NCBI GenBank assembly: GCA_013314855.1
Contig: JABUEW010000012.1
Coordinates: 1 to 50,969 of the forward strand
Source of the DNA: Bacillota bacterium
GTDB taxonomy: Bacteria; Bacillota; Clostridia; Acetivibrionales; DUMC01
Direction of reading: 5' to 3'
DNA length: 50,969 bases
A program made the translations under genes and the position numbers. The notes below the pieces were generated by a model. That model searched no databases and was not told the DNA's origin. It saw only the letters and a program-made list of their open reading frames with translations. Below are positions 25,293 to 34,112 of this stretch, in pieces. The first letter of the stretch is position 1, and each line of letters starts with the position of its first letter.

Positions 25293-26155
25293 TCAGACAC
25301 CCCCCCACACACAAACTTGTATTCATCATAATCACACACAAGCTTATACCCTATTTTCATGTAAATACTATTGGAAACCGGATTGGCCAGGTCTGTAAAC
25401 AGGCAGCAGAATTTATAGTCACTATCAAGTAAATGTTTACTCAAACTGGCCACACAGGAAGTAGCGTATCCTTTTCCCCGGTAGTGTGGTGGAGTATAGA
25501 CTGCATTAACAACAGCCCCATTGAGTGTTTTCCTGCCCATTGCCGCTTGAGAAACAGGAAAGCCATCCTCCCATATATAGAGAATCTTATCGTTTAATAA
25601 TTTTCTGACCTTATCCACAGCACCTGGCACATCAATCATACCAATTCCACAGTCCAAATTAAATGCTATACTCCAATAAGGCAAGAAGTACAGGTCGTTT
25701 TGGTCTGCAATCCTCAGTTTTCCTGATGAAAAGAAAACGGCATTCACCCTGTCAAGCCTGTAGATTCTCATTTTCTTGCCATCTTCTTTAATCCTTCCAC
25801 ACAAAGAAGAGTACTCATCTGCAAACCGACAAGCAAGTGATTTTTCTGCAAGCACACCGGGTATCTGCATCCCAAGATTGGCAATTTCATGTATTAAAAC
25901 ATTCAAAGCTTTGTCATTTTCATTATTATCGAGTTCATATAGGACAAGATTGTACGGCGGAGTCATTAATACTATAAGCCGGGGAGTTCCCCCCGTATCT
26001 TTGACCGCTGCCATAAACCAATTAGTTGTGTCTGCTCCTTCTTTTCCTCTTATTGAATTTGAAATGATTAAATTATTTTGTATTTCATTCCTTGCCAACA
26101 CATCCATGTTATCGTTTATATACTGATTGATGCTGTTATATAACTCAAATCTCAT
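25289..26155 (-). CDS. GNAT family N-acetyltransferase (two-domain)
   Basis: 288 residues with AGGAGGTCACCATA before ATG. The C-terminal GNAT domain (about 140-280) has YTPPHYRGKGYATSCVASLS, the acetyl-CoA pyrophosphate loop with the RGKGYA motif, and then the ANPVSNSIYMKIGYKLV signature. The first 140 residues resemble the N-terminal half found in Firmicutes GNATs of this size, with no catalytic motif visible. It transfers an acetyl group from acetyl-CoA to an unknown amine. A terminator and a possible structured leader lie directly upstream, suggesting regulated expression. Confidence 0.85.
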   Translation of the reverse strand: MRFELYNSINQYINDNMDVLARNEIQNNLIISNSIRGKEGADTTNWFMAAVKDTGGTPRLIVLMTPPYNLVLYELDNNENDKALNVLIHEIANLGMQIPGVLAEKSLACRFADEYSSLCGRIKEDGKKMRIYRLDRVNAVFFSSGKLRIADQNDLYFLPYWSIAFNLDCGIGMIDVPGAVDKVRKLLNDKILYIWEDGFPVSQAAMGRKTLNGAVVNAVYTPPHYRGKGYATSCVASLSKHLLDSDYKFCCLFTDLANPVSNSIYMKIGYKLVCDYDEYKFVCGGVSE

Positions 26156-26199
26156 TATGGTGACCTCCTTCCATTATATTTCCCTTGGCGAAAACAGAG

Positions 26200-26243
26200 A
26201 AATAAAAACCCCACAGAATCACCCTTAAGTGACTCCGTGGGGT
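26200..26243 (-). terminator. Rho-independent terminator/attenuator before the GNAT gene
   Basis: Minus strand: ACCCCACGGAGTCAC, a six-base loop, then GTGATTCTGTGGGGT, a fully paired 15-bp stem with two G-U pairs, followed by TTTTATTT. The G-U pairs show that the RNA is made from the minus strand. It ends 45 bases before the GNAT start, in the position of an attenuator. Confidence 0.85.
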
Positions 26244-26326
26244 ATCATTTCCACGTGTAGGGCTTATTGTGCCCCTATGCAGCTCAAGCATCCTGCTCTT
26301 ATGCACACTCACCTTTTTGGAATATT
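26244..26326 (-). ncRNA. Possible structured leader RNA (unidentified riboswitch candidate)
   Basis: Minus strand, directly 5' of the terminator. A closing pair TTCCA...TGGAA encloses TGTGC...GCACA, an AGCA-GGA-TGCT hairpin and GGGC-ACAATAA-GCCC. The compact nested pairing, lack of an open reading frame and location just before a terminator and a single gene suggest a ligand-sensing leader. It does not match the TPP, SAM, purine, cobalamin, lysine, glycine, c-di-GMP, T-box or yybP-ykoY consensus as I remember them. It could also be an independent small RNA ending at the terminator. Confidence 0.35.
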
Positions 26327-26419
26327 ATTACATAGCAGGCTTGGACTTGTCAAGAGCATTTTGCAAGAATTCCTGCAGGTTTAAAAGATTTTCTTATAAT
26401 TACCCAGTTGTAGAACACA

Positions 26420-26642
26420 TTATACATCCTTAGCATAGGTTTCTACCCATGCAGGGAAATAACCGCTTCCTGCAGCAACTCTTTTTGACGCAATAGAAGT
26501 TACCTCCTTTAAACATCCCTTGTACCTTTATTATTGGATTATCTACAGGAGTAATAATGATTCTTTCGCCTTCATCCTTTATCTCAACTTTTCGACCTTT
26601 TAACTTCCTTATAAGCTTTATATTGATCTTTAAAGGAAGCAA
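26420..26642 (-). pseudogene. AbrB/MazE-like antitoxin-type ORF, probably frameshifted
   Basis: Starting at a TTG (26642), the frame reads LPLKINIKLIRKLKGRKVEI, then KDEGERIIITPVDNPIIKV and QGMFKG. This resembles AbrB-like antitoxins (a KxGxxVEI...EGDKIIIxP pattern followed by RGMFKG). After MFKGG it becomes Cys-rich and stops at 26430. A neighbouring frame continues as TSIASKRVAAGSGYFPAWVE to a stop at 26420, which looks more natural, so a frameshift in the last third is likely. No toxin partner is adjacent and the start lacks a clear ribosome binding site. Confidence 0.4.
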
Positions 26643-26694
26643 CTCTTTTTATACCCGGGGCGATTAGTATTTTTAAATCAGCTTATGAATTTGC

Positions 26695-27051
26695 TTACAG
26701 GATTGCAATTTTACTGCCTGTTTTAAGGCTTTTGAACAACCCTGCCTTGCCTTCTATAACCATTTTAGCTCCTTTTACCGGCATTATCACTTTACCCGGT
26801 CCAAGGCCCTCTATCTTTTTAATTATTTCCATGGCTTCATTTATAAAGAGCACGTCGATGTCAAAATTCATGAAGAAGGTATGAATGCTGTTGCATGGCT
26901 TTACGATAATGGCATTATAATGGGGTTTTTCGCGGAACATGTAGCCCACAAACCTTTTCATAAAAGTGTCTGCCAACAACACGTCCTTTATAATCATGGA
27001 ATCACATATCAAGGTTTTTACCGTTGATTCATATATTAAGGTTTTTGCCAC
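26695..27051 (-). CDS. DUF192 family protein
   Basis: 118 residues, GTG start with GGGGTGAG upstream. It has the DUF192 pattern: ADTFMKRFVGYMFRE, then KPCNSIHTFFMNFDIDVLFIN and a C-terminal GKAGLFKSLKTGSKIAIL. The family is small and of unsettled function, often near secretion or pilus genes. Here it follows tadC by about 100 bases in the same direction and is probably the last gene of the Tad operon transcript. No signal peptide is seen. Confidence 0.85.
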   Translation of the reverse strand: MAKTLIYESTVKTLICDSMIIKDVLLADTFMKRFVGYMFREKPHYNAIIVKPCNSIHTFFMNFDIDVLFINEAMEIIKKIEGLGPGKVIMPVKGAKMVIEGKAGLFKSLKTGSKIAIL

Positions 27052-27153
27052 AAACTCACCCCGTAATTCGATTCAGCAAGATTTTCATTTGGCAAAACTT
27101 TCGACATTATTTAAATGATATCCGTAAAAGAAGGACCTTCAATCCTCAATTTT

Positions 27154-28068
27154 TCACTTAAATATACTGAAGATTTTAATAATAGCAGGCCCCAAAACAA
27201 TAATAAAAATGGATGGGAAAATAAAAAATATTAATGGGAACAACATTTTAACAGGTGCTTTCATAGCCCGTTCTCTTGCTACTTGCTTTCTGTGCTCTCT
27301 CAAGTTTGCTGCTTCAATTCTTAACACCCGCGCCAGGCCGACGCCCAATTCATCTGCCTGGATAAGTGAATTAACGAGCATGGAAAGTTCCTTAACATCA
27401 CAACGTTCGCTCATATTCTTAAGTGCTGTTTTACGTTCTATTCCCATCTTCATTTCCTTAAGGCATTTTGCAAATTCATCACAAAGCGCTCCACTTATAT
27501 TATTAACAACTCTTGCCATAGCCCCATCAAAAGATGCGCCTGCTTCAACACTAACAGTAATTAAATCAAGAGTATAAGGCAAATCCTTCAAAATCATTTT
27601 TTTCCTCATTTCAAATCTTCTTGAAAGACTAAAATTTAGAAATGTATTAACAAGCAGCATAATAATTATTGCAATGATAAAAGCCTTTGATATATCCGGT
27701 TCAATAATATATGATAATAAACCGGTTGAAATGGCTGAGATGAGCATAATCATGCATTTATTAAACAACCACCTTTCTACCGTGCCGTTTTTCAACAGTC
27801 CTGCTCTTTCCAGCTTTTTATTAAGTCCAGTAAGCTTGTGGTTTGGAGTTATTCTTATAAGAAAATCACAAAATACATTATAGAAATGCGTAAGTATTCT
27901 TTCTGAAAAGAACCTGTTTTCAGTATGGTCCCGGTTTGTGTTATGAAGATCTTTAATTTGCTCTATTCTATCCCTAATACGTATTTTATCATAATTTAGG
28001 CTATACAGAACTCCATATGCAAATATAAATACTGCTGTAAAGAATATAAATACTGCAATATACAGCAA
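27154..28068 (-). CDS. tadC: Tad pilus inner-membrane platform protein TadC
   Basis: 304 residues. Type II secretion F-domain protein with membrane segments at the N terminus (about 3-22), two in the centre (about 100-150) and one at the C terminus (about 275-300). The motif DLITVSVEAGASFDGAMARVV and ADELGVGLARVLRIEA are the F-domain signatures. It pairs with TadB to anchor the assembly ATPase at the membrane. The start is TTG with GGAGGAGTTGTAGC upstream, 15 bases after tadB ends. Confidence 0.9.
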   Translation of the reverse strand: MLYIAVFIFFTAVFIFAYGVLYSLNYDKIRIRDRIEQIKDLHNTNRDHTENRFFSERILTHFYNVFCDFLIRITPNHKLTGLNKKLERAGLLKNGTVERWLFNKCMIMLISAISTGLLSYIIEPDISKAFIIAIIIMLLVNTFLNFSLSRRFEMRKKMILKDLPYTLDLITVSVEAGASFDGAMARVVNNISGALCDEFAKCLKEMKMGIERKTALKNMSERCDVKELSMLVNSLIQADELGVGLARVLRIEAANLREHRKQVARERAMKAPVKMLFPLIFFIFPSIFIIVLGPAIIKIFSIFK

Positions 28069-28083
28069 AGCTACAACTCCTCC

Positions 28084-29046
28084 TCATAAATCAATATTGA
28101 CGATTTTTCTTATCATAAAAAACCCCAGTATTTGATTTAAAACAGAAATAGTAACCATCACTAATCCACTGGGATTAGTAAACAAAAGAAGAATATACTC
28201 TTTATTAAATAAGTAAATAGTAAGGCCTAAAAAAATTGGAATAAGTGAAACAATGATACCGGATAATTTGCCTTGGGCCGTCAGGGTTTTAAGCTCATTT
28301 TTAATCTTTTGCCGTTCTCTTATAGTTTCCGAAATATTATCCAGTATTTCGGATAGGTTCCCGCCAATATCCTTCTGAATCAAAATGGCATTTATTACGA
28401 GTCTAAGGTCTTCCGATTCCATTCTTGCCAACAGGTTTTTAAAAGTATCTTCTTCAGGAATACCAAGGCTCATTTCCTTAAGCAGTTCTTTAAATTCTTT
28501 TGAAAACGGATCCTTCGTTTCTTCAGTTACTACTGCCACAGACTGCAGAAAAGAATATCCTGCTTTAAGCGAATTTGAAATAATAGTAATACCTTCATTA
28601 AGTTGGCTGTCAAATAGCTTGATTCTCTCCTTCTTTCTATTCGCTATAATGATTCGTGGAATATTCCAGGTTATAATAAACAATACAAGTGCAGTAACAT
28701 AATTTTTAAAAAGGGCATAAGCTAAAAAAGCAATAACTAATGATGAAAACATTTTTATAACCAACAATTCTTCTACAGTAATGGACATATCTGCCTTTAT
28801 CAGTTCAACTTCAAGTTTCTTATTCCTCTTTTCATTAAATTTTAACTTGGGAATTAAACCTGACATTATCTTCAACAAGCTAGTTTTATTCTTTTTATGG
28901 TTTTCCAGTTTCTCTTTGATAATAAAATCTTCATCATAATGCTTAAGTTTATCTATAGGCTTTTCTTTGTAAAACAGAGAAAAAAGTATATGGCTTATTA
29001 ATGCCCAAACAGAAAAAAAAGTCAATGCTATTATAATGTATACCAT
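28084..29046 (-). CDS. tadB: Tad pilus inner-membrane platform protein TadB
   Basis: 320 residues with AAAGGGGAGGAGCAAG before ATG. One N-terminal membrane segment, two central ones around a short loop, and a C-terminal pair. F-domain signatures are GITIISNSLKAGYSFLQSV and IQKDIGGNLSEILDNISETI. Works with TadC and the CpaF ATPase to polymerise Flp pilin. Lies between cpaF and tadC in the operon order expected for Tad loci. Confidence 0.9.
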   Translation of the reverse strand: MVYIIIALTFFSVWALISHILFSLFYKEKPIDKLKHYDEDFIIKEKLENHKKNKTSLLKIMSGLIPKLKFNEKRNKKLEVELIKADMSITVEELLVIKMFSSLVIAFLAYALFKNYVTALVLFIITWNIPRIIIANRKKERIKLFDSQLNEGITIISNSLKAGYSFLQSVAVVTEETKDPFSKEFKELLKEMSLGIPEEDTFKNLLARMESEDLRLVINAILIQKDIGGNLSEILDNISETIRERQKIKNELKTLTAQGKLSGIIVSLIPIFLGLTIYLFNKEYILLLFTNPSGLVMVTISVLNQILGFFMIRKIVNIDL

Positions 29047-29101
29047 CTTGCTCCTCCCCTTTGGTTAATTAGAGCAGTTTACAGCCGGTACTTTAAAAAA
29101 A

Positions 29102-30433
29102 TCATATACTTAAAACATCCGGCGGTATATTGATACCCTTTTCTTTCAGCTTTTGGATAAATTTTGGCATAATACCTGTAAATACAAATTCTCCCTTTAC
29201 CCTTCCTCTATTGTCCAACCCTCTTGGTTCAAATCTGAATATATCCTGGAGAATAATAACATCCCCTTCCATACCCTGAACTTCTGTTATATGAGTGATT
29301 TTTCTGCTGCCGTCCATAAGCCTTGATTGATGGATAATCAAATCTATAGCCGACGCTATCTGGTCTCTAATGGCTTTAACAGGCAAACTCATACCGGACA
29401 TAAGCACCATGGTCTCTAATCTTGACAGCATATCCCTGGGAGAGTTTGCATGCCCGGTAGTCAGAGAGCCGTCATGTCCTGTGTTCATAGCCTGGAGCAT
29501 ATCCAAAGCTTCTCCTGAACGTACTTCTCCTACAATGATTCTATCGGGACGCATTCTTAAGCTGTTTCTAACCAAATCTCTTATAGTTACTTCTCCTTTA
29601 CCTTCCAGGTTAGGCGGCCTGGTTTCCAGCCTTACAACATGCTCCTGGGATAGTTGAAGTTCTGCCGCGTCTTCAATTGTCACTATCCTTTCATCATCCG
29701 GGATAAATGAAGAAAGGACATTCAATGTAGTGGTTTTACCGCTTCCGGTACCTCCCGAAACCACAATATTAAGGCGTCCTTCTACGCAATATTTAAGCAG
29801 CTCTGCCATTTTGGAATTCATAGTTCCAAAATTTATTAAGTCCTCTACTTTAAAGGGATCTTCCGAAAACTTCCGTATAGTAATAGACGGTCCATCTATT
29901 GCCAGGGGAGGAATAATGGCGTTAACCCTGGATCCATTTGGAAGCCTGGCATCCACCATTGGGGAGCTCTCATCTATCCTTCTGCCGATTGGTGCTACAA
30001 TTTTCTTGATAACATGAAGCACATGGCTGTCATTTTTAAATTTAGCGTCTGTCAGTACCAACTTACCCTCTTTTTCTATATATACCTGGTTGGGTCCGTT
30101 AACCATAATTTCTGTAATACTATCATCTGCAAGTAGACCTGTTATAGGACCAAATCCTATAATCTCATCTAAAAGTTCTTCTTTTATTTTCTTTTTCTGA
30201 CTATTAGTCATATTTAGAGACTCTTGCTCAATATTCTTAGTAATAATGGCACTGATTTCCTGCTTTAATTCCTCATTTTGCTCCGATATGTCATTAAAAT
30301 CTATATCCAATTCTTTAATGACCCTGTTTTGAATTTTCATCTTTAATTCCAAATACTGGTCTACTTTTTTTTCGTTAAACCTGCTGGATTTTTTATCAGT
30401 ATTAATCTCTTCCAATCTTCTGGCAAGAGACAT
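29102..30433 (-). CDS. cpaF: Tad pilus assembly ATPase CpaF/TadA
   Basis: 443 residues with AGAGGTGATAGG before ATG. A GspE/VirB11-type secretion ATPase. After an N-terminal helical domain it has the PAS-like region ITEIMVNGPNQVYIEKEGK, then Walker A GGTGSGKTT (227-235), the Asp box IVTIEDAAELQL, RMRPDRIIVGEVRSGEALDM (Walker B region) and the His box GHDGSLTTGHANS. It powers pilus extension from the cytoplasmic face. It follows cpaE by 10 bases. Confidence 0.95.
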   Translation of the reverse strand: MSLARRLEEINTDKKSSRFNEKKVDQYLELKMKIQNRVIKELDIDFNDISEQNEELKQEISAIITKNIEQESLNMTNSQKKKIKEELLDEIIGFGPITGLLADDSITEIMVNGPNQVYIEKEGKLVLTDAKFKNDSHVLHVIKKIVAPIGRRIDESSPMVDARLPNGSRVNAIIPPLAIDGPSITIRKFSEDPFKVEDLINFGTMNSKMAELLKYCVEGRLNIVVSGGTGSGKTTTLNVLSSFIPDDERIVTIEDAAELQLSQEHVVRLETRPPNLEGKGEVTIRDLVRNSLRMRPDRIIVGEVRSGEALDMLQAMNTGHDGSLTTGHANSPRDMLSRLETMVLMSGMSLPVKAIRDQIASAIDLIIHQSRLMDGSRKITHITEVQGMEGDVIILQDIFRFEPRGLDNRGRVKGEFVFTGIMPKFIQKLKEKGINIPPDVLSI

Positions 30434-30443
30434 CCTATCACCT

Positions 30444-31601
30444 CTACCCTGTTAAGTTTTTGCACATTAATTCAATGGCATTTACTACCTTTGATTTAGA
30501 CTTACTATATTTAGCATTATCACAAAAGGGTTGTCCTTTGTTTACTGAAATACTTACTGTCTTTTCTTCTTCAGGAAGAATAGCAAAAATATTATCTTTA
30601 AATGCCTCCTCCACTTCTGCTTTGCTTATTCCATACCTTGAAGTAAACCTGTTTATAACAAGCTTGACCTTATCATTGTCATATCCAAGGGATTTCATAA
30701 TTCGCAGTCCCAATTTAGTGTTTTTAAGAGCAACAATTTCTCCTGTAGTTACATATAAAATCGTCTGAGCATTGTCTAAAATGTAAAGGGTACTATCATT
30801 AAAATTTATACCTGTATCAACAATAATTACATCATACTGCTTTTGAAATACTTTCATCATTTTTTCAATACTATCTTTACCAATATATTCTGCCGCTTCG
30901 GGTTTTGCCGGTGCAAAAAGCATATCCAAATTTTCATTATATTTATATAAATAGGGTTTTATATTTTCATATGAATTTAATTGACCATCATCAATTACAT
31001 CAAGAATAGTCTTTTGATTATATTGGTTTACCAGCATGGAAATATCACCAAATAGTAAATCCATATCCGCAAGAAGTATTTTTTTACCGGATTCTTTACT
31101 TAACATAATGGAAGTGTTAAGGGCAAGCACTGACTTGCCCACTCCCCCCTTAGAACTAAAAAATGCTATAACCTTTGCATCTCTGGTTGGTGCCTGGTTA
31201 CTTTGCAGTTTCATTTCTTTTTCTTTATATTTTTCATAGGTTACTTTAATAGTTTCAGACAATACATCATAATGAAAGGGCTTAATAATGTATTCCTTAG
31301 CACCATAAAACATGGCCTTTTTCAAATACTCATTTTCTCCCTGGACAGACAAAATAATAACAATAACCCAGGGGTATTCATCAGAAATTTTCTCTGTAGC
31401 TTCCAACCCATTAAGTACAGGCATATTGATATCCATTAACACCACATCGGGTTTTACTTTAGGGATGAGCCGAAGAACCTCTTCTCCATTTCCGGCTTCA
31501 CCCACTACTTCAAACATTTCTTTATCTATACTCAATATTTTTTTTATTACATCCCTGGTCTCTTCAATATCATCTGCTATTAATATCCTGATTTTACCCA
31601 T
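30444..31601 (-). CDS. cpaE: CpaE/TadZ-type pilus localisation protein (receiver domain plus ParA-like ATPase)
   Basis: 385 residues. Residues 1-125 form a response-regulator receiver with IRILIADD, phosphoacceptor Asp57 (VVLMDINMP) and the Lys of IIKPF. Residues about 143-385 are a MinD/ParA-like ATPase with FFSSKGGVGKS (deviant Walker A) and IIVDTGINFND. In CpaE/TadZ proteins the receiver is often degenerate; here the catalytic residues look intact, so it may really be phosphorylated. It places the Tad machine in the cell. AGGTGTGAGAAG precedes ATG. Confidence 0.9.
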   Translation of the reverse strand: MGKIRILIADDIEETRDVIKKILSIDKEMFEVVGEAGNGEEVLRLIPKVKPDVVLMDINMPVLNGLEATEKISDEYPWVIVIILSVQGENEYLKKAMFYGAKEYIIKPFHYDVLSETIKVTYEKYKEKEMKLQSNQAPTRDAKVIAFFSSKGGVGKSVLALNTSIMLSKESGKKILLADMDLLFGDISMLVNQYNQKTILDVIDDGQLNSYENIKPYLYKYNENLDMLFAPAKPEAAEYIGKDSIEKMMKVFQKQYDVIIVDTGINFNDSTLYILDNAQTILYVTTGEIVALKNTKLGLRIMKSLGYDNDKVKLVINRFTSRYGISKAEVEEAFKDNIFAILPEEEKTVSISVNKGQPFCDNAKYSKSKSKVVNAIELMCKNLTG

Positions 31602-31655
31602 CTTCTCACACCTATCATTTTTGTGTACACCGGTCTCATGCGTATGTATTTGATG

Positions 31656-32612
31656 TCAATTATTCAATACCGGGATTTTGATAATTTCCCCAGGTATAAT
31701 TAGATTGGCGTCTTGAATATTGTTGGCTTTTTTTATTACTACATACTTTTCCGGATCACCGTAAAATTCCATGCTGATCTTTCTTAATGTGTCTCCCGGT
31801 TTTACTTTATAATTAACAAATTCACCATTGCTATTACTACTGTCATTTTGCTTGTCCCCCTGTAAAGGTCCACCTGTGTTGCCTGACCATCCTACCAATT
31901 CCTTCCAGGTAGTGCCCTTTGTTTCAAGGATACTATCATCTCTTAACGGCCTTAAAGCTAGCTTCAAAATACCAATATTTTCAGCCAATACTAATTTTTC
32001 TAATTCAGAAGTTGACACAGATAGTGTTACGAGGAAATAATTCGGTATATCTTCTTTATAGTTTGAATCATCATCTCTATTCAGTTGCTTGTCTATAGCC
32101 AACAATTCAACATTTTGCAGAATTATTTTTGACAAGTCGGGTCTTACCACTTCTTCCCCATCTTTTTTTTCGGCCAAATATACAATAATGTCAACAAAAT
32201 CCCCGGGTTCTATTAAATCTGAAACTCCCGAATCCCCTGTAACATTAATAGAAATTGCCCTATACCCGTTATCTATTTTTAAATTTAACCCCCCTTCACC
32301 TTTACTAATAAGCTTACTTTTATGAAAACCTTCGTTTTTTAAAATAGTCTCTTTTGTATATTTGCCGACAATGTCCGAATAATCCCTAATATAGTCAACT
32401 AAAATTGAGTTTTCCGGCACATGGACTTCTTTGATCATCTTCTCAGTTATAAGGGTTCCTGCAGGTATTGTATTATCTGCCACTAAAATAGTTATTTCGT
32501 TAATTTCTTCACCGGATTGTTTCAAAGACTGTAAATACGCAAAAACAAGTCCTGCAGCTATTACTGCGAAAATAAGTGATATTAAAATCAATTTTTGCCC
32601 GATACTTTTCAC
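31656..32612 (-). CDS. cpaB: CpaB/RcpC-type pilus assembly protein with C-terminal LysM domain
   Basis: 318 residues, GTG start with AGGGGTGGTAGA upstream. N-terminal membrane anchor (about 7-27), then a SAF domain (NTIPAGTLITEKMIKEVHVP) and the RcpC/CpaB domain (ISINVTGDSGVSDLIEPGDFVDIIVYL). After a Ser/Asn-rich linker, residues about 270-318 form a LysM module (YKVKPGDTLRKISMEFYGDP ending GEIIKIPVL). In Gram-negatives CpaB associates with the secretin. Here there is no secretin, and LysM binds peptidoglycan, so this fusion probably anchors the complex to the cell wall (inference). Confidence 0.9.
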   Translation of the reverse strand: MKSIGQKLILISLIFAVIAAGLVFAYLQSLKQSGEEINEITILVADNTIPAGTLITEKMIKEVHVPENSILVDYIRDYSDIVGKYTKETILKNEGFHKSKLISKGEGGLNLKIDNGYRAISINVTGDSGVSDLIEPGDFVDIIVYLAEKKDGEEVVRPDLSKIILQNVELLAIDKQLNRDDDSNYKEDIPNYFLVTLSVSTSELEKLVLAENIGILKLALRPLRDDSILETKGTTWKELVGWSGNTGGPLQGDKQNDSSNSNGEFVNYKVKPGDTLRKISMEFYGDPEKYVVIKKANNIQDANLIIPGEIIKIPVLNN

Positions 32613-32689
32613 TCTACCACCCCTATTTTAACGGTACCTTTGTATTCTCTGTACCGCCTGTATCTTTATTTTACGTATCACTTGCGCCC

Positions 32690-33595
32690 TTATTTTATCA
32701 GTTTTGCCCCGTATACGCCCGTATCATTTAAAGTCATATCAATAACGGCATTTGCCACATACCTGACAAACCGGCCGATAATTTCTATTTTCCCTGACTT
32801 TTGAACTATATCCTCCACGTAGAATTGCCCAAAACCTATCACCGATATTTGCCCTCTTCCGTTTGTTTCTAAAGTATCAACCAAAGGTACTGTCCACAAC
32901 CTGACAGAATTTCTTGAGAAGTTATCAAAACTGCTGTGCTCAGAATTTATATAGTTTTTAATAGCATTAGCGGCTCCTGCCATGTTCCCCGTTTCAGTCT
33001 CTATCAAATCTCCGACCGATATTGTCCCGCTATAGCCGTAAAGGGCATTTTCTTTAAAAACGTTGGCCCCTTTTCCGCCGAGCGCAACTGCGCCATAATT
33101 ACCTTTATACCCATCCCCGGCATTCTCCTTAAGTATCACCAAGCTGCCGTATGAATAATCAAAGATTTCAACTGCAAATGGCCTGATACCGCCTTTTACC
33201 GATTTTGCAGGTCCAATTATAGCTTTTGTTGTTACATTTACGTCGCTGCTATTGATTTTTACTACAGGACCAAACAAATGCTTTACATTTTTAACCCCTT
33301 TTATTTCAATACTTTTTTGATCACTACCAATAGTTATTACAGTACTGTCCGGGTCTACATTGTTTTTTTCGAGATAGTCTATAGCTACTGCTCTTGCTTT
33401 TTCACTATCATCCGGTAATTCAAGGATGGCTGCTAAGGCTGCTGAATCCAGGGCATTTGCTAATTTTATTTTTTCTGCATAAACTAACCCGATATCTATA
33501 ACATAGGCAGTAAACCCCAATAAAGCAGTAAACAGTAAGCAAAGAATAATAGCTGCACTTCCCTTATCATCAAATATTTTCACTACAGTCACCAC
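32690..33595 (-). CDS. TadG-like pilus assembly protein (Flp-pilus assembly TadE/G-like)
   Basis: 301 residues. The N terminus DDKGSAAIILCLLFTALLGF is a TadG-type membrane segment (Gly-Ser-Ala before the hydrophobic core), followed by the LANALDSAALAAILEL pattern shared with TadG/pseudopilin relatives. The rest is extracellular, Gly-rich and without a von Willebrand domain. It begins with GTG immediately after the tadE stop (spacing zero), so the two are translationally coupled; an internal GTG five codons later is also possible. Probably a minor pilin-like component. Confidence 0.82.
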   Translation of the reverse strand: MVTVVKIFDDKGSAAIILCLLFTALLGFTAYVIDIGLVYAEKIKLANALDSAALAAILELPDDSEKARAVAIDYLEKNNVDPDSTVITIGSDQKSIEIKGVKNVKHLFGPVVKINSSDVNVTTKAIIGPAKSVKGGIRPFAVEIFDYSYGSLVILKENAGDGYKGNYGAVALGGKGANVFKENALYGYSGTISVGDLIETETGNMAGAANAIKNYINSEHSSFDNFSRNSVRLWTVPLVDTLETNGRGQISVIGFGQFYVEDIVQKSGKIEIIGRFVRYVANAVIDMTLNDTGVYGAKLIK

Positions 33596-33985
33596 TCATT
33601 CAATTCTCATGGATACTTGTGCATTCAAGACAACCACATTATTGAAGATGCTGCTTATAATAGGGACAGTAAGATGATAGTTGTACGTCACCTTTACAGT
33701 AAGTGTGTCTCCGGACTTTCTGCTTGTATCGCCAGGTGTTACGGTTATTATTAAACCTTCCGCATTTAAGCCGGGAGATGTAGATATGATCAAGTTCTCT
33801 ATTTCAGCACTGGAACTTCCCACAATCCCGGCCCTTGCACCTTCCCTTGCTGCATTGTTGATAGCAAGATACGAATTCAGCATAACTCCGAATTCTATAA
33901 TTCCCATCACCACCAATAAAAGTAACGGAAATATTATCGTAAACTCTACCAGTGATTGTCCTTTTTTACTTTTTAACCGTTTCAT
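33596..33985 (-). CDS. tadE: TadE-like minor pseudopilin
   Basis: 129 residues with AAGGGGGGCTACT before ATG. KKGQSLVEFTIIFPLLLLVV is the classic TadE signature: Gly before the cleavage site, Glu at +5 and a hydrophobic helix. NNAAREGARAGIVG follows, as usual for the family. The C-terminal half is a beta-rich extracellular domain. It is inserted in the membrane as a prepilin and is expected to need a prepilin peptidase, for which no gene is seen in the window. Confidence 0.92.
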   Translation of the reverse strand: MKRLKSKKGQSLVEFTIIFPLLLLVVMGIIEFGVMLNSYLAINNAAREGARAGIVGSSSAEIENLIISTSPGLNAEGLIITVTPGDTSRKSGDTLTVKVTYNYHLTVPIISSIFNNVVVLNAQVSMRIE

Positions 33986-34112
33986 AGTAGCCCCCCTTAC
34001 TCCTGACCTCCAATGGAGCTTACTTATCCGGAAAAAATGCTCTAATCAATATCCATATTTATGATTAGAGCATTTTACGTGCAGGGTATTCCCAACTTTT
34101 GCATCATTGCTG

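Noticed and set aside
26200-26330. T-box leader before the GNAT gene
   Set aside because: The conserved antiterminator sequence GGTGGTACCGCG is absent and the gene is not for tRNA charging or amino acid supply.
29220-29250. TTCAAATC-type tRNA T-arm match
   Set aside because: It lies inside cpaF coding sequence and no cloverleaf can be built around it.
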